Positions 1-8,247 of a stretch of DNA of 64,000 nt are shown piece after piece. The stretch comes from Sphingomonas sp. CBMAI 2297 (GTDB taxonomy: Bacteria; Pseudomonadota; Alphaproteobacteria; Sphingomonadales; Sphingomonadaceae). Below the pieces are notes generated by a model, which was given only the letters and a program-made list of their open reading frames with translations, was not told where the DNA came from and did not search any database. Positions within the stretch are counted from its first letter, which is position 1, and each line of letters starts with the position of its first letter. The stretch is from contig NZ_JAPDIR010000012.1 of assembly GCF_029870595.1 (NCBI RefSeq), positions 1 through 64,000 on the forward strand. The letters are read 5' to 3'. Made by a program: the position numbers and the translations under genes.

Positions 1-738
<738 letters not shown>

Positions 739-1091
739 CCCGCGCCAGGGCGAGAACCCAGACAGGCCCTTGAAACCCACCCGTCATCCCCGCGCAGGTG
801 GGATCCAGGATAGTGCGGGACGATCGAAGCAATCACGCGCATGCTTGCCGGAACCGGCATAGCGAACCTCGCGCCCCTGGCCCCTGGCCCCTGGCCCCTG
901 GCCCCTGGCCCCTGGCCCTCCGCCTGCGCGGGGATGACGGGGAAAGGAAGCCGGGATGACGAGGAAGGGATAGCGGGGATGACGAGGAAGGAACATGAGT
1001 CCCCAGCCTGGCCCCGCGGCGGATCGAACCACGCTTTCCACATCCGATCCGGTCTGCTTCACTCGCCGCGGGGAGAGGGTTCGGGGCAGAA
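739..1091. other. Intergenic region with degenerate hairpin repeats
   Basis: No coding region is supported here. The stretch holds partial copies of the genome-wide hairpin repeat (a half copy around 782-806, reverse half copies at about 925-940, 952-968 and 975-992 that resemble GGGATGACGAGGAAGG) and the heptanucleotide array at 874-915. A usable promoter for the following gene must lie in the last 100 bases, but no clear -35/-10 pair was recognised. Confidence 0.6.
874..915. repeat. Heptanucleotide tandem array, 6 copies
   Basis: Six uninterrupted head-to-tail copies of CCCCTGG run from 874 to 915. The array lies 176 bases upstream of the carbamoyltransferase start. Seven is not a multiple of three, so slippage would change spacing by one unit; whether this affects expression is unknown. 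It may simply be expansion inside a degenerate hairpin repeat. Confidence 0.9.
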
Positions 1092-2777
1092 ATGGGAAAA
1101 CCGGTTTACGTCCTCGGCACGGGGCTGTCGCACAATGGCTCGGCGGTGCTGCTGCGGAACGGCCAGGTCGCGGTCGGGATCGAGAAGGAACGGCTCACGC
1201 GCCGCAAGCATGACGGCGGCAACGACAGCGACGCGATTCGCTATTGCCTGGATGCCGAGGGGATCGCGCTTGCGGACATCGCCCTGGTCGTCCAGTCCGC
1301 CAATTTCGACGTGCCGCCCCGGGCCCGCTTCCATGGTCCCCGCCTGTTCGCGGACGATGCCCATCCGCCGATCGCCACCATCTCCCACCATCTCGCCCAT
1401 GCCTGGAGCGCGGCCGGCACCAGCCCGTTCGGCAGCTGCGCGATCCTGGTGGTGGACGGCTGCGGCAGCCCGCTTGCGCAATGCACCGACCTGGCCGGCG
1501 CCGCCCTGCCGGACGATCTCACCGGCCCCGATGCGCCGATGTGGTGCGAGAAGGACAGCTTCTATCGCTTCGACGGCCGCCGCATGACGCCGCTCGTCAA
1601 GGATTTCAGCCCGCTCGACCGCACCGCCGGTCGCTTCCGCATGAACGCCACCCGCCACTCGATCGGCGGCTTCTATTCGGCGGTAAGCCATTATGTCTTC
1701 GGCAATCTCGACGATGTCGGCAAGCTGATGGGCCTGGCTCCTTATGGCCGCCCCGGCGCGGTGGATGCCGCCGCCTTCGAGATGCGCGAGGGCCGCATCT
1801 TCGTCGCCGATGCGTGGAAGGCGGCGCTCGATCGCCCCGCCTCCGGCCAGGACGCCTTCCGCGCGGACTTCCAATATTATGCCGACATCGCCTTCTGGGC
1901 GCAGCGCCAGGTGGAGGCGGCGATCGCCGCGCTGTTCCAGAACCGGCTCGCCCGCTTCCCCGCGAGCCAGGTCTGCTATGCCGGCGGCGTCGCGCTCAAC
2001 GCCGTCGCCAATGCGCGGCTGCTCGAGGACGGCGTGGTCGACCGACTCTATATGGAGCCCGCCGCCGGCGACAACGGCATCGCGCTCGGCTGCGCCTATC
2101 ATGGCTGGATCGAGCTGCTCGGCCAGGAAAAGGCGCCGCATGACGGCGGCACCTGCTTCGGCCGCGCCTATGGCCCCGCGGCGATCGACGCGGCCCTGGC
2201 CGATGCGCCGGGCGACTGGGAGATCAGCCGGCCCGAAACGCTCGCCCCGCAAGTCGCCGCCCTGCTCGCCGAGGGCAGGACGGTCGGCTGGTTCCGGGAC
2301 GGCAGCGAATTCGGCCCCCGCGCGCTCGGCCGCCGCTCGATCCTCGCCCATCCGGGCTGGCCGGGCATGGGCGACCATATCAACGCCAACATCAAGTTCC
2401 GCGAGGATTTCCGCCCCTTCGCGCCCGCCGTGCTGCCCGAGCACGCCGCCCGCTGCTTCGAATCCGGCCGCGACAGCCCGTATATGATCCTGGTCGATCG
2501 CACCCGCGCCGAACTGGCCGGGGCGCTGCGCAACGTCACCCATGTCGACGGCACCGCGCGTGTCCAGACGGTGCAGCGCGACTGGAACCCCGAATTCGCG
2601 GCGCTGCTCGACGCGTTCCATGCGCGGACCGGCATTCCCGTGCTGCTCAACACCAGCTTCAACCGGCGCGGCATGCCGATGGTCGAGCGCCCGGAGGAAG
2701 CCGTCGCGCTGTTCGCCGAGACGGCGCTCGACGCGCTCGTCCTGCAGGACGTGCTGGTGCGCAAGCGGACCGGCTGA
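1092..2777 (+). CDS. NodU/CmcH-family carbamoyltransferase
   Basis: This 561-residue protein has the family's two-part layout. The N-terminal Kae1/ASKHA-like half starts with GTGLSHNGSAVLL and contains the metal-binding HHLAHAWSA segment near residue 98. The C-terminal half carries FGPRALGRRSILAHP (about 405-420) and NTSFNRRGMPMVERPEEAV (about 518-536). Family members move a carbamoyl group from carbamoyl phosphate, through carbamoyl-AMP, to a hydroxyl of a sugar or small molecule (nodulation factors, cephamycins, novobiocin). The length equals the usual 550-600 residues and all signature blocks are intact. A GGGAGAGGG run about 20 bases before the ATG could serve as ribosome site. No biosynthetic neighbours identify the acceptor; the preceding exporter could move the product, but this is only positional inference. 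Confidence 0.9.
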   Translation: MGKPVYVLGTGLSHNGSAVLLRNGQVAVGIEKERLTRRKHDGGNDSDAIRYCLDAEGIALADIALVVQSANFDVPPRARFHGPRLFADDAHPPIATISHHLAHAWSAAGTSPFGSCAILVVDGCGSPLAQCTDLAGAALPDDLTGPDAPMWCEKDSFYRFDGRRMTPLVKDFSPLDRTAGRFRMNATRHSIGGFYSAVSHYVFGNLDDVGKLMGLAPYGRPGAVDAAAFEMREGRIFVADAWKAALDRPASGQDAFRADFQYYADIAFWAQRQVEAAIAALFQNRLARFPASQVCYAGGVALNAVANARLLEDGVVDRLYMEPAAGDNGIALGCAYHGWIELLGQEKAPHDGGTCFGRAYGPAAIDAALADAPGDWEISRPETLAPQVAALLAEGRTVGWFRDGSEFGPRALGRRSILAHPGWPGMGDHINANIKFREDFRPFAPAVLPEHAARCFESGRDSPYMILVDRTRAELAGALRNVTHVDGTARVQTVQRDWNPEFAALLDAFHARTGIPVLLNTSFNRRGMPMVERPEEAVALFAETALDALVLQDVLVRKRTG

Positions 2778-2855
2778 TCCCGATCGGCTGCCGGCCCGGA
2801 GCGGCACGGAGGCTCCATGCCCGGCGGACCGGCAGCGATCGGACCAGGCACCGCC

Positions 2856-3281
2856 TCAGGCGATCGTCAGCCCCACATCGAGGTTGTTGCGCGTCGCGTT
2901 CGAATAGGGGCAGATCTGGTGCGCGGCCTGGACGAGCTTCTCGGCGTCGGCGCGCTCCACGCCGGGTAGGCCGACTTCCAGATCGGCGGTGATGCCGAAG
3001 CCGCCCGCCGCGCGCGGGCCGATGCCCACCGTCGCGGTCACGCTGGTCTCGGCCGGGACCTTGATCTTGAGCTGCATGCCCGCGACCTTCAGCGCGCCGA
3101 TGAAACAGGCCGAATAGCCGGCTGCGAACAGCTGCTCGGGGTTGGTCCCCTCGCCGCCCGCGCCGCCCAGCTCCTTCGGCGTCGAGAGCCTGGCGACGAA
3201 GCGCCCGTCCTCGCTGCGGGCCTCGCCGTCGCGGCCGCCGGTGGCCGTGGCGCGGGTGCGGTACTTTACGTCAACCGACAT
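2856..3281 (-). CDS. ohr: Organic hydroperoxide resistance protein, OsmC/Ohr family
   Basis: This 141-residue thiol peroxidase reduces organic and fatty-acid hydroperoxides. It has the Ohr signatures PEQLFAAGYSACF with the peroxidatic Cys59 and CPYSNATR with the resolving Cys124, and it is the usual length. I place the start at the ATG whose complement is 3281-3279, because GAGGAG sits seven bases upstream. An in-frame ATG at 3296 would put that ribosome site inside the gene. The gene is divergent from the MarR-type regulator at 3420, and two identical palindromes lie in the shared intergenic region, so peroxide-inducible control by that regulator is expected. Confidence 0.95.
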   Translation of the reverse strand: MSVDVKYRTRATATGGRDGEARSEDGRFVARLSTPKELGGAGGEGTNPEQLFAAGYSACFIGALKVAGMQLKIKVPAETSVTATVGIGPRAAGGFGITADLEVGLPGVERADAEKLVQAAHQICPYSNATRNNLDVGLTIA

Positions 3282-3316
3282 GCTCGATCTCCTCATTCTT
3301 AGTTCGCGATATCGTT

Positions 3317-3380
3317 TATCGCGATACTATTCAGCTAATGCGCGAGTCGGGCCTTGTCCAGCGAATTCGTTATCGCGATA
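3317..3380. promoter_or_regulatory. Twin OhrR-type operators between ohr and ohrR
   Basis: The perfect 10-base palindrome TATCGCGATA occurs twice, at 3317-3326 and 3371-3380, exactly 54 bases apart. A partial third copy (TTCGCGATATCG) lies at 3303-3314. They sit between divergent ohr and ohrR. The known biology of this pair (OhrR represses both genes until its cysteine is oxidised) makes them the obvious binding sites. The assignment is by sequence symmetry and position only. Confidence 0.75.
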
Positions 3381-3419
3381 TGGTTTTTGATGCTATCGGC
3401 CCCGGCCAAGGAGACGAAC

Positions 3420-3857
3420 ATGCCCGCCGCGATGCCCCTCGACGATCAGCTCTGCTTCTCGCTCTATGCGACGAGCATGGCGATCACCCGTGCCTATAAG
3501 CCGATGCTCGATCGGCTCGGCATCACCTACCCGCAATATCTGGTGCTCCATGCGCTGTGGGAGCAGGACGGCCGCACCGTGGGCGCGATCGCCGACCGGC
3601 TGGCGCTCGAATCGAGCACGGTGACGCCGCTGGTGAAGCGGCTGGAAGCGGCGGGCTTCGTCACGCGCGAGCGCAATCCGCAGGACGAGCGCCAGGTCCA
3701 GGTGCGCCTCACCGATCGCGGCCGCCACATGCGCGAGGAATGCGGGTGCCTGGCGGAGGAACTGCTGGTCCGCTCGGGGATGCGCGGCGAGGACCTGGGG
3801 GCGCTCAACCGCGAAGTGAAGACGCTGTGGAACGCGCTGCGCGAGACGCGGGACTAG
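3420..3857 (+). CDS. ohrR: MarR-family peroxide-sensing repressor
   Basis: This 145-residue winged-helix regulator matches OhrR. The sensing Cys12 lies in QLCFSLY near the N-terminus, and the recognition region (TVGAIADRLALESSTVTPLVKRLE) is followed by the wing DERQVQVRLTDRG. Further cysteines at about 108 and 110 could form the disulfide used by two-cysteine OhrR proteins. The chosen ATG has AAGGAG at 3408-3413, seven bases upstream; a longer reading frame from 3354 would overlap the operator and lacks such a site. It is divergently paired with ohr, consistent with autoregulation and repression of ohr. Confidence 0.93.
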   Translation: MPAAMPLDDQLCFSLYATSMAITRAYKPMLDRLGITYPQYLVLHALWEQDGRTVGAIADRLALESSTVTPLVKRLEAAGFVTRERNPQDERQVQVRLTDRGRHMREECGCLAEELLVRSGMRGEDLGALNREVKTLWNALRETRD

Positions 3858-3939
3858 GCAGGCGGAAGAACCGGCCTCGCACACGGCGTCACCCTGAACT
3901 CGTTTGGCGCTTATCCCGTAAGGACAAGTATATCCCATT

Positions 3940-3969
3940 CCGTCATCCCCGCGCAGGCGGGGATGACGG
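3940..3969. repeat. REP-like hairpin repeat
   Basis: This is a perfect 13-base inverted repeat, CCGTCATCCCCGC and GCGGGGATGACGG, around a GCAG loop. A close relative with a GAAA loop is at 12786-12815, and half copies occur near 782 and 925. In sphingomonads and relatives such hairpins are scattered between genes. Confidence 0.85.
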
Positions 3970-3982
3970 CTATCGGGCACGC

Positions 3983-4039
3983 CTTGTCCCATGGGGATAA
4001 ACTTGTCCCATGGGGATAAACTTGTCCCGCGGGGATAAA
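3983..4039. repeat. 19-bp tandem repeat, 3 copies
   Basis: Three adjacent copies of CTTGTCCCATGGGGATAAA occupy 3983-4001, 4002-4020 and 4021-4039. Each copy contains a central palindrome. The third copy changes CCCATGGG to CCCGCGGG, two changes that keep the symmetry. An inverted, slightly degenerate copy (TTATCCCGTAAGGACAAG) lies at 3911-3928. Function unknown; too few units for a CRISPR array and no spacers. Confidence 0.85.
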
Positions 4040-4270
4040 CGCCAACTTGTTTCAGGGTCCAACGCCCCACAAGCGACATCCGTCGCGGCACCTTGGATGC
4101 TGAAACGAGTTCAGCATGACGAAGAAGCGCCGAATGGCCGACACGCCACGTCAATCACCATACCGCCTCTTCCAATGTTGGAATTTCCCTGCTTCACTGG
4201 AACCGTCACTCGCCGCGTCGCTTCGGAAGCCGGGCAGGCCCCCCGCTCTCCCATGCGTGCATGCGAGTGC

Positions 4271-4310
4271 GCCAAGAGATTCAATGAATCGTTCAACCGG
4301 CCGGTTGAGC
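4271..4310 (+). promoter_or_regulatory. Two-dyad motif upstream of the oxidoreductase (site A)
   Basis: Two symmetric elements lie side by side: GATTCAATGAATC (4278-4290) and the perfect 16-base palindrome TCAACCGGCCGGTTGA (4293-4308), ending 25 bases before the next start codon. A 40-base segment in the opposite orientation before proS (14421-14460) matches it at 30 positions and keeps both dyads. Likely a regulator site or a stable 5' leader structure; which one cannot be decided from sequence. Confidence 0.5.
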
Positions 4311-4333
4311 GTCGAGGAGCAGGAAACGGGCAG

Positions 4334-5503
4334 ATGGCAGACCGCGAGTTCGATATCATCGTCTATGGCGCCACCGGCTTCACCGGCCGCCTCGTCGCCG
4401 AATATCTCGCCGGCCATTATCCGGACGTGAAATGGGCGATGGCCGGGCGCTCGCTCACCAAGCTGCAGGAGGTCCGCGACGCGATCGGCGCGCCGGCATC
4501 CACGCCGCTGCTCGCCGCCAATGCCGATGATCCCGCCAGCCTGAAGGCGATGGTGGCCCGCGCCACGGTGGTGATCACCACGGTGGGCCCTTATCAGCTC
4601 CATGGCGAGGCGCTGCTCGCCGCCTGTGTCGAGACCGGCACCGCCTATGTCGATCTGTGCGGCGAACCGGCCTGGATGGGCCAGATGATCCGCAAGTACG
4701 AAGATGCCGCCAAGGCCAGCGGCGCGCGCATCGTCTTCTCCTGCGGCTTCGATTCGATCCCCTTCGATCTCGGCGTGTGGACCGTGCAGCAGGCGGCGAT
4801 CGCCCGCTTCGGCAAGCCGGCGCCGCGGGTGAAGGGCCGGGTACGGGCGATGAAGGGCACTTTCTCGGGCGGCACCTTCGCCAGCGGCAAGGCCTCGATG
4901 GCGGCGGCGGCCAGGGATCCCGCGATCCTCAAGCTGATGCTCGATCCCTTCGCGCTCACGCCGGGCTTCGAGGGGCCGGCCCAGCCGAACGGCATGGTCC
5001 CCTATCATGACGAAGCGGTCGACGCCTGGGTCGCGCCCTTCATGATGGCGGTGATCAACACCAAGAACGTCCATCGCTCGAACTTCCTGGCCGGCCAGCC
5101 CTATGGCGCGGATTTCCGCTATGACGAGATGCTGGTCGTTCCCGGGCTGGGCGAGATCGGCAAGGCGGCGGCGGAAGCGCTGGCCAAGGTCAATCCGATG
5201 GCGGCGGACAAGGGCCCGGCACCGGGCGAAGGGCCGAGCAAGGAAGAGCGCGAGACCGGCTTCTACGACCTCGCCTTCGTGGCGGAGATGCCCGACGGGC
5301 AGCGCCTTTCCGCCACGGTGAAGGGCGACCGGGATCCCGGCTATGGCTCGACGAGCAAGATGATCGCCGAGAGCGCGCTCTGCCTGATCGAGGATGTGCC
5401 CGAAGCGGGCAAGGGCGGCATCTGGACGGCGGGCAGCCTGATGGCCGCGCCGCTGGCCAGGCGGCTCGAGGCGCATGCCGGCCTCAGCTTCGCGGTCGAC
5501 TGA
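4334..5503 (+). CDS. Saccharopine-dehydrogenase-like NADP-binding oxidoreductase
   Basis: The 389-residue protein opens with a Rossmann motif, IIVYGATGFTGRLVAEYL (about residues 8-25), and continues with the NADP-domain features TVGPYQLHGEALLAAC and YVDLCGE. This pattern belongs to the saccharopine dehydrogenase NADP-binding family, whose members include the mycobacterial trans-acting enoyl reductases and many uncharacterised bacterial proteins. I do not see the full lysine-pathway enzyme, so the substrate is unknown and a lipid role is only one possibility. The ATG at 4334 is chosen because homology starts at once; the open frame extends to 4010 through non-coding repeats. The stop codon abuts the stop of the convergent gene at 5504. 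Confidence 0.8.
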   Translation: MADREFDIIVYGATGFTGRLVAEYLAGHYPDVKWAMAGRSLTKLQEVRDAIGAPASTPLLAANADDPASLKAMVARATVVITTVGPYQLHGEALLAACVETGTAYVDLCGEPAWMGQMIRKYEDAAKASGARIVFSCGFDSIPFDLGVWTVQQAAIARFGKPAPRVKGRVRAMKGTFSGGTFASGKASMAAAARDPAILKLMLDPFALTPGFEGPAQPNGMVPYHDEAVDAWVAPFMMAVINTKNVHRSNFLAGQPYGADFRYDEMLVVPGLGEIGKAAAEALAKVNPMAADKGPAPGEGPSKEERETGFYDLAFVAEMPDGQRLSATVKGDRDPGYGSTSKMIAESALCLIEDVPEAGKGGIWTAGSLMAAPLARRLEAHAGLSFAVD

Positions 5504-5821
5504 TCAGTAGAACAGCATGCCGACCCCGGCGATGGCGAGGCAGAGGACGATCACCACCGGCACCATGATCGCCCGGGTCCGGTCCAGCTGCTTCCGGAAC
5601 GCGGGCAGGTCGAACCAGTAGCGACCGGCTTCCGCCTCATGGACAAGGCCGGCGCCGCGCATGCGCTCGAACTGGGTCCGTTCGATCCGGTCCTGCGGCA
5701 CGAAGGAGACCGCCTCCTCGGCGGTCACCGCGTGCTGGGCGAAGAAATGCGCGCGGATCCGCTGCCGCGCGCGCATGGCCAACGCCCCGATGGAGACCGG
5801 AGCATGGGAACGGAACATCAT
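5504..5821 (-). CDS. Hypothetical membrane-anchored protein, C-terminal helix
   Basis: This 105-residue protein is not recognised. The first 80 residues are soluble and charged, with a pattern (RTQFERMRGAGLVHEAEAGRYWFD) that could be a small winged helix. Residues about 84-104 form one hydrophobic segment ending at the C-terminus, suggesting tail anchoring in the inner membrane with the N-terminus inside. Codon use matches the neighbours. It ends back-to-back with the preceding oxidoreductase. No function is claimed. Confidence 0.7.
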   Translation of the reverse strand: MMFRSHAPVSIGALAMRARQRIRAHFFAQHAVTAEEAVSFVPQDRIERTQFERMRGAGLVHEAEAGRYWFDLPAFRKQLDRTRAIMVPVVIVLCLAIAGVGMLFY

Positions 5822-5962
5822 CGGGACGCCGCCGATATGCCCCGCGCCGTTGTGGCAGCGCGTGCCGGGACGAAGAGGACGGGCGTCGACATCGGGTCGG
5901 TTCCCCCGGAATATGAGGATGCGAACATAAACCCCTGCGCTCGCCGGTTCAATCGTCCTCGC

Positions 5963-8194
5963 TCAGCGGCTCTTGTGCCGGATGTTGGGCGGCCGGCCGC
6001 GGCGCTTGATCGGGCGGGGGCGCCCCTTGCCGCGATCCCTGGCAAAGGCGGACGGGCCGGCCGAGCCCTTGCCGTCGGGCAGCTCGAAGCGGAGCGCGCC
6101 GGAGACGGGATTGGCCTCCACCAGCCGGAGGCGGAGGCGCTGCCCCAGGGTGAACGCCTCCCCGCTCTCGTCGCCCACCAGCCGCTGCCCGGCTTCGTCG
6201 TAGCGGAAATATTCGGTGCCGAGGTCCCGCGCCGCCACCAGCCCGTCGCCGCCCACGCCGTCGACGGTGGCGAAGAAGCCGAAGCTCTGCACCCCGGTGA
6301 TCCGCGCCTCCAGCACCTCGCCGACATGGTTGGCGAGATAGGCGGCGACATAGCGGTCGATCGTCTCCCGTTCGGCTTCCATTGCCCGGCGCTCGAGATT
6401 GGAGATGCTCTCGCCGATCCGCTCCATCCCGGCGGCTTCCTCGGCGGTGAGCCCGCCGGGGCCGAGTGCATAGGCCTCGACCAGCGCCCGGTGGACGATC
6501 AGATCGGCATAGCGGCGGATCGGCGAAGTGAAATGGGCATAGCTGCCGAGCGACAGGCCGAAATGGCCGTGATTGGCGGGGCCGTAATAGGCCTGGGTCT
6601 GCGTCCGCAGCACCTGCTGCATCACCTGCTCGCGGAAATCGCTCTCCCCCACCCGCTCCAGGATGCGGTTGAAGGTGGCCGGCTTGATCACCTGGCCCAG
6701 CGCGAACTCGATGCCGAAGGTCTTGAGATATTCCCGCAGCGCGACGAGCTTCTCGCGGGCCGGCGGCTCGTGGATGCGGTACATCACCGGCGCCTTCTTC
6801 GCCTCCAGCGCCTTGGCCGCGGCGACGTTCGCCGCGATCATATAGTCCTCGATCAGCTTATGGGCATCGAGCCGCTCGCGCGGCGCCACCGAAAGGATGC
6901 GGCCCATCTCGTCGAGCACGATCCGCCGCTCGGGCAGATCGAGGTCGAGCGGCTCGCGCTTGTCGCGCGCCTTGTTGAGCGCCGCCCAGCAGCCCCAGAG
7001 CGGCCGCAGCGCGGTCTCGGTCAGCGGATGCTCCAGCTTCCCGTCGATCGCCGCCTGGGCGTCTTCATAGGCGATGTTCGCCGCGATGCTCACCACGGCG
7101 CGGGTGAAGCGCCAGCTCTTCAGCTCGCCGTGCCTGCCGATCTGGAGGTGACAGGCGAGCGCCGCCCGGTCCTCGCCCTGCTTCAGGGAACAGACCTCGG
7201 CCGAGAGGATCTCGGGCAGCATCGGCACGACGCGATCGGGGAAATAGACCGAGTTGCCGCGCTTGCGCGCCTCGCGGTCCAGCTCGGAGCCGGGGCGGAC
7301 ATAGAAGCTGACATCGGCGATCGCGACCACCGCTTTCCAGCCGCCTTCGTTCTTCGGGTCGTCGTCGGGCGCGGCCCATACCGCGTCGTCATGGTCGCGG
7401 GCATCCGCCGGGTCGATCGCGACGATCGGCAGGTGGCGAAGATCCTCGCGCTTGCCGAGATCGAGGCGGGACACCCGCTCGGCCTCGTCGAGAAGATCCT
7501 CCGAGAAGACATTGGGGATCGAATGCCGGTGGATCGCGATCAGCGAGAAGCTGCGCGGGGCGAAGGGATCGCCCAGCACCTCGACCACCTTGGCGGTGAT
7601 CCGCGGCGGCCGACCCGCCTTTTCGGCGAGGACGAGATCGCCCGATTCGGCGCCGCCGGCATCGGAGACGGGCCAGTTGCGCCGCTCCTTCTTCTCCACG
7701 CCCTGCAGCCAGAGCCGCCCGGCCTCTTCCTTGAGCACGCCGAGCATCAGCTCCTCGCCGCGGGCGAGCTTCTTCATCGGATGGGCGATCCAGCCGTTGC
7801 CGGCCTCTTCGGTGCGGGCGAGGATGCGATCGCCCACGCCCAGCGCCGAGCGCTTGCCGCGCGCCTCGCGGACCCGCAGGCGGGGCACAGGCACGCCCTC
7901 GGCCTCCCAGCGCTCGGGCACCGCCCAGGTCGTGTCGCCATCGGCATCGGTGATGCGCAGCACGGTGACCTTGGGCACGCCGCCCATCTTGTGAAAGGCG
8001 CGGCCCGGGGCGACGTCGATCAGCCCCTCGTCGCTCATGTCCTTGAGCAATGCCTTGAGGAGGATCTTGTCCTGCCCGTGCAGCCCAAAGGCCTTGGCGA
8101 TCTCGCGCTTGCCCGCCGGGGTATCGGAATTGGTGATGAAATCGAGAATCTGCTGCCGCGTGGGCAGCCCTGCTTTGATTTTGGTTTTTGCCAT
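5963..8194 (-). CDS. rnr: Ribonuclease R (RNB-family 3'-5' exoribonuclease)
   Basis: This 743-residue exonuclease degrades structured RNA processively and acts in mRNA, rRNA and tmRNA-tagged message turnover. In order it has an N-terminal winged helix (LPTRQQILDFI onward), cold-shock-type domains, the RNB catalytic core with AIDPADARDHDD (acidic cluster that binds the metals) and SPIRRYADLIVHR, a C-terminal S1 domain (VGEVLEARITGVQSFGFF) and a basic tail rich in Arg, Lys and Gly. Length and order fit RNase R rather than RNase II. The ATG with complement 8194-8192 is preferred over one at 8224 because it has GGGGG upstream and begins at the typical Met-Ala-Lys. It is divergent from glpD. Confidence 0.93.
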   Translation of the reverse strand: MAKTKIKAGLPTRQQILDFITNSDTPAGKREIAKAFGLHGQDKILLKALLKDMSDEGLIDVAPGRAFHKMGGVPKVTVLRITDADGDTTWAVPERWEAEGVPVPRLRVREARGKRSALGVGDRILARTEEAGNGWIAHPMKKLARGEELMLGVLKEEAGRLWLQGVEKKERRNWPVSDAGGAESGDLVLAEKAGRPPRITAKVVEVLGDPFAPRSFSLIAIHRHSIPNVFSEDLLDEAERVSRLDLGKREDLRHLPIVAIDPADARDHDDAVWAAPDDDPKNEGGWKAVVAIADVSFYVRPGSELDREARKRGNSVYFPDRVVPMLPEILSAEVCSLKQGEDRAALACHLQIGRHGELKSWRFTRAVVSIAANIAYEDAQAAIDGKLEHPLTETALRPLWGCWAALNKARDKREPLDLDLPERRIVLDEMGRILSVAPRERLDAHKLIEDYMIAANVAAAKALEAKKAPVMYRIHEPPAREKLVALREYLKTFGIEFALGQVIKPATFNRILERVGESDFREQVMQQVLRTQTQAYYGPANHGHFGLSLGSYAHFTSPIRRYADLIVHRALVEAYALGPGGLTAEEAAGMERIGESISNLERRAMEAERETIDRYVAAYLANHVGEVLEARITGVQSFGFFATVDGVGGDGLVAARDLGTEYFRYDEAGQRLVGDESGEAFTLGQRLRLRLVEANPVSGALRFELPDGKGSAGPSAFARDRGKGRPRPIKRRGRPPNIRHKSR

Positions 8195-8247
8195 TGACCC
8201 CCAAGATAGGGACTCGCGGAGCAACTGCCAACGCCGTAACCTCGGGC

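Larger units (their letters stand above)
3889..4121. repeat. Composite interspersed repeat bounded by inverted copies
   Basis: TGAACTCGTTT at 3895-3905 is the inverse of AAACGAGTTCA at 4103-4113; the right copy is part of a perfect hairpin (ATGCTGAA at 4097-4104, TTCAGCAT at 4110-4117). Between them lie a 30-base hairpin repeat and three 19-base repeats. No coding region is supported from 3858 to 4333, and this composite fills most of that gap. It resembles a nested accumulation of short, non-autonomous repeats. Confidence 0.55.

Noticed and set aside
3983-4039. Three 19-base repeats as a CRISPR array
   Set aside because: The copies are directly adjacent without spacers and there are no cas genes in the window.
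5639-8197. An 852-codon open frame on the plus strand opposite RNase R
   Set aside because: It is the antisense shadow of rnr. The predicted protein is rich in His, Arg, Gly and Leu with no recognisable domain, whereas the minus strand shows every RNase R motif.
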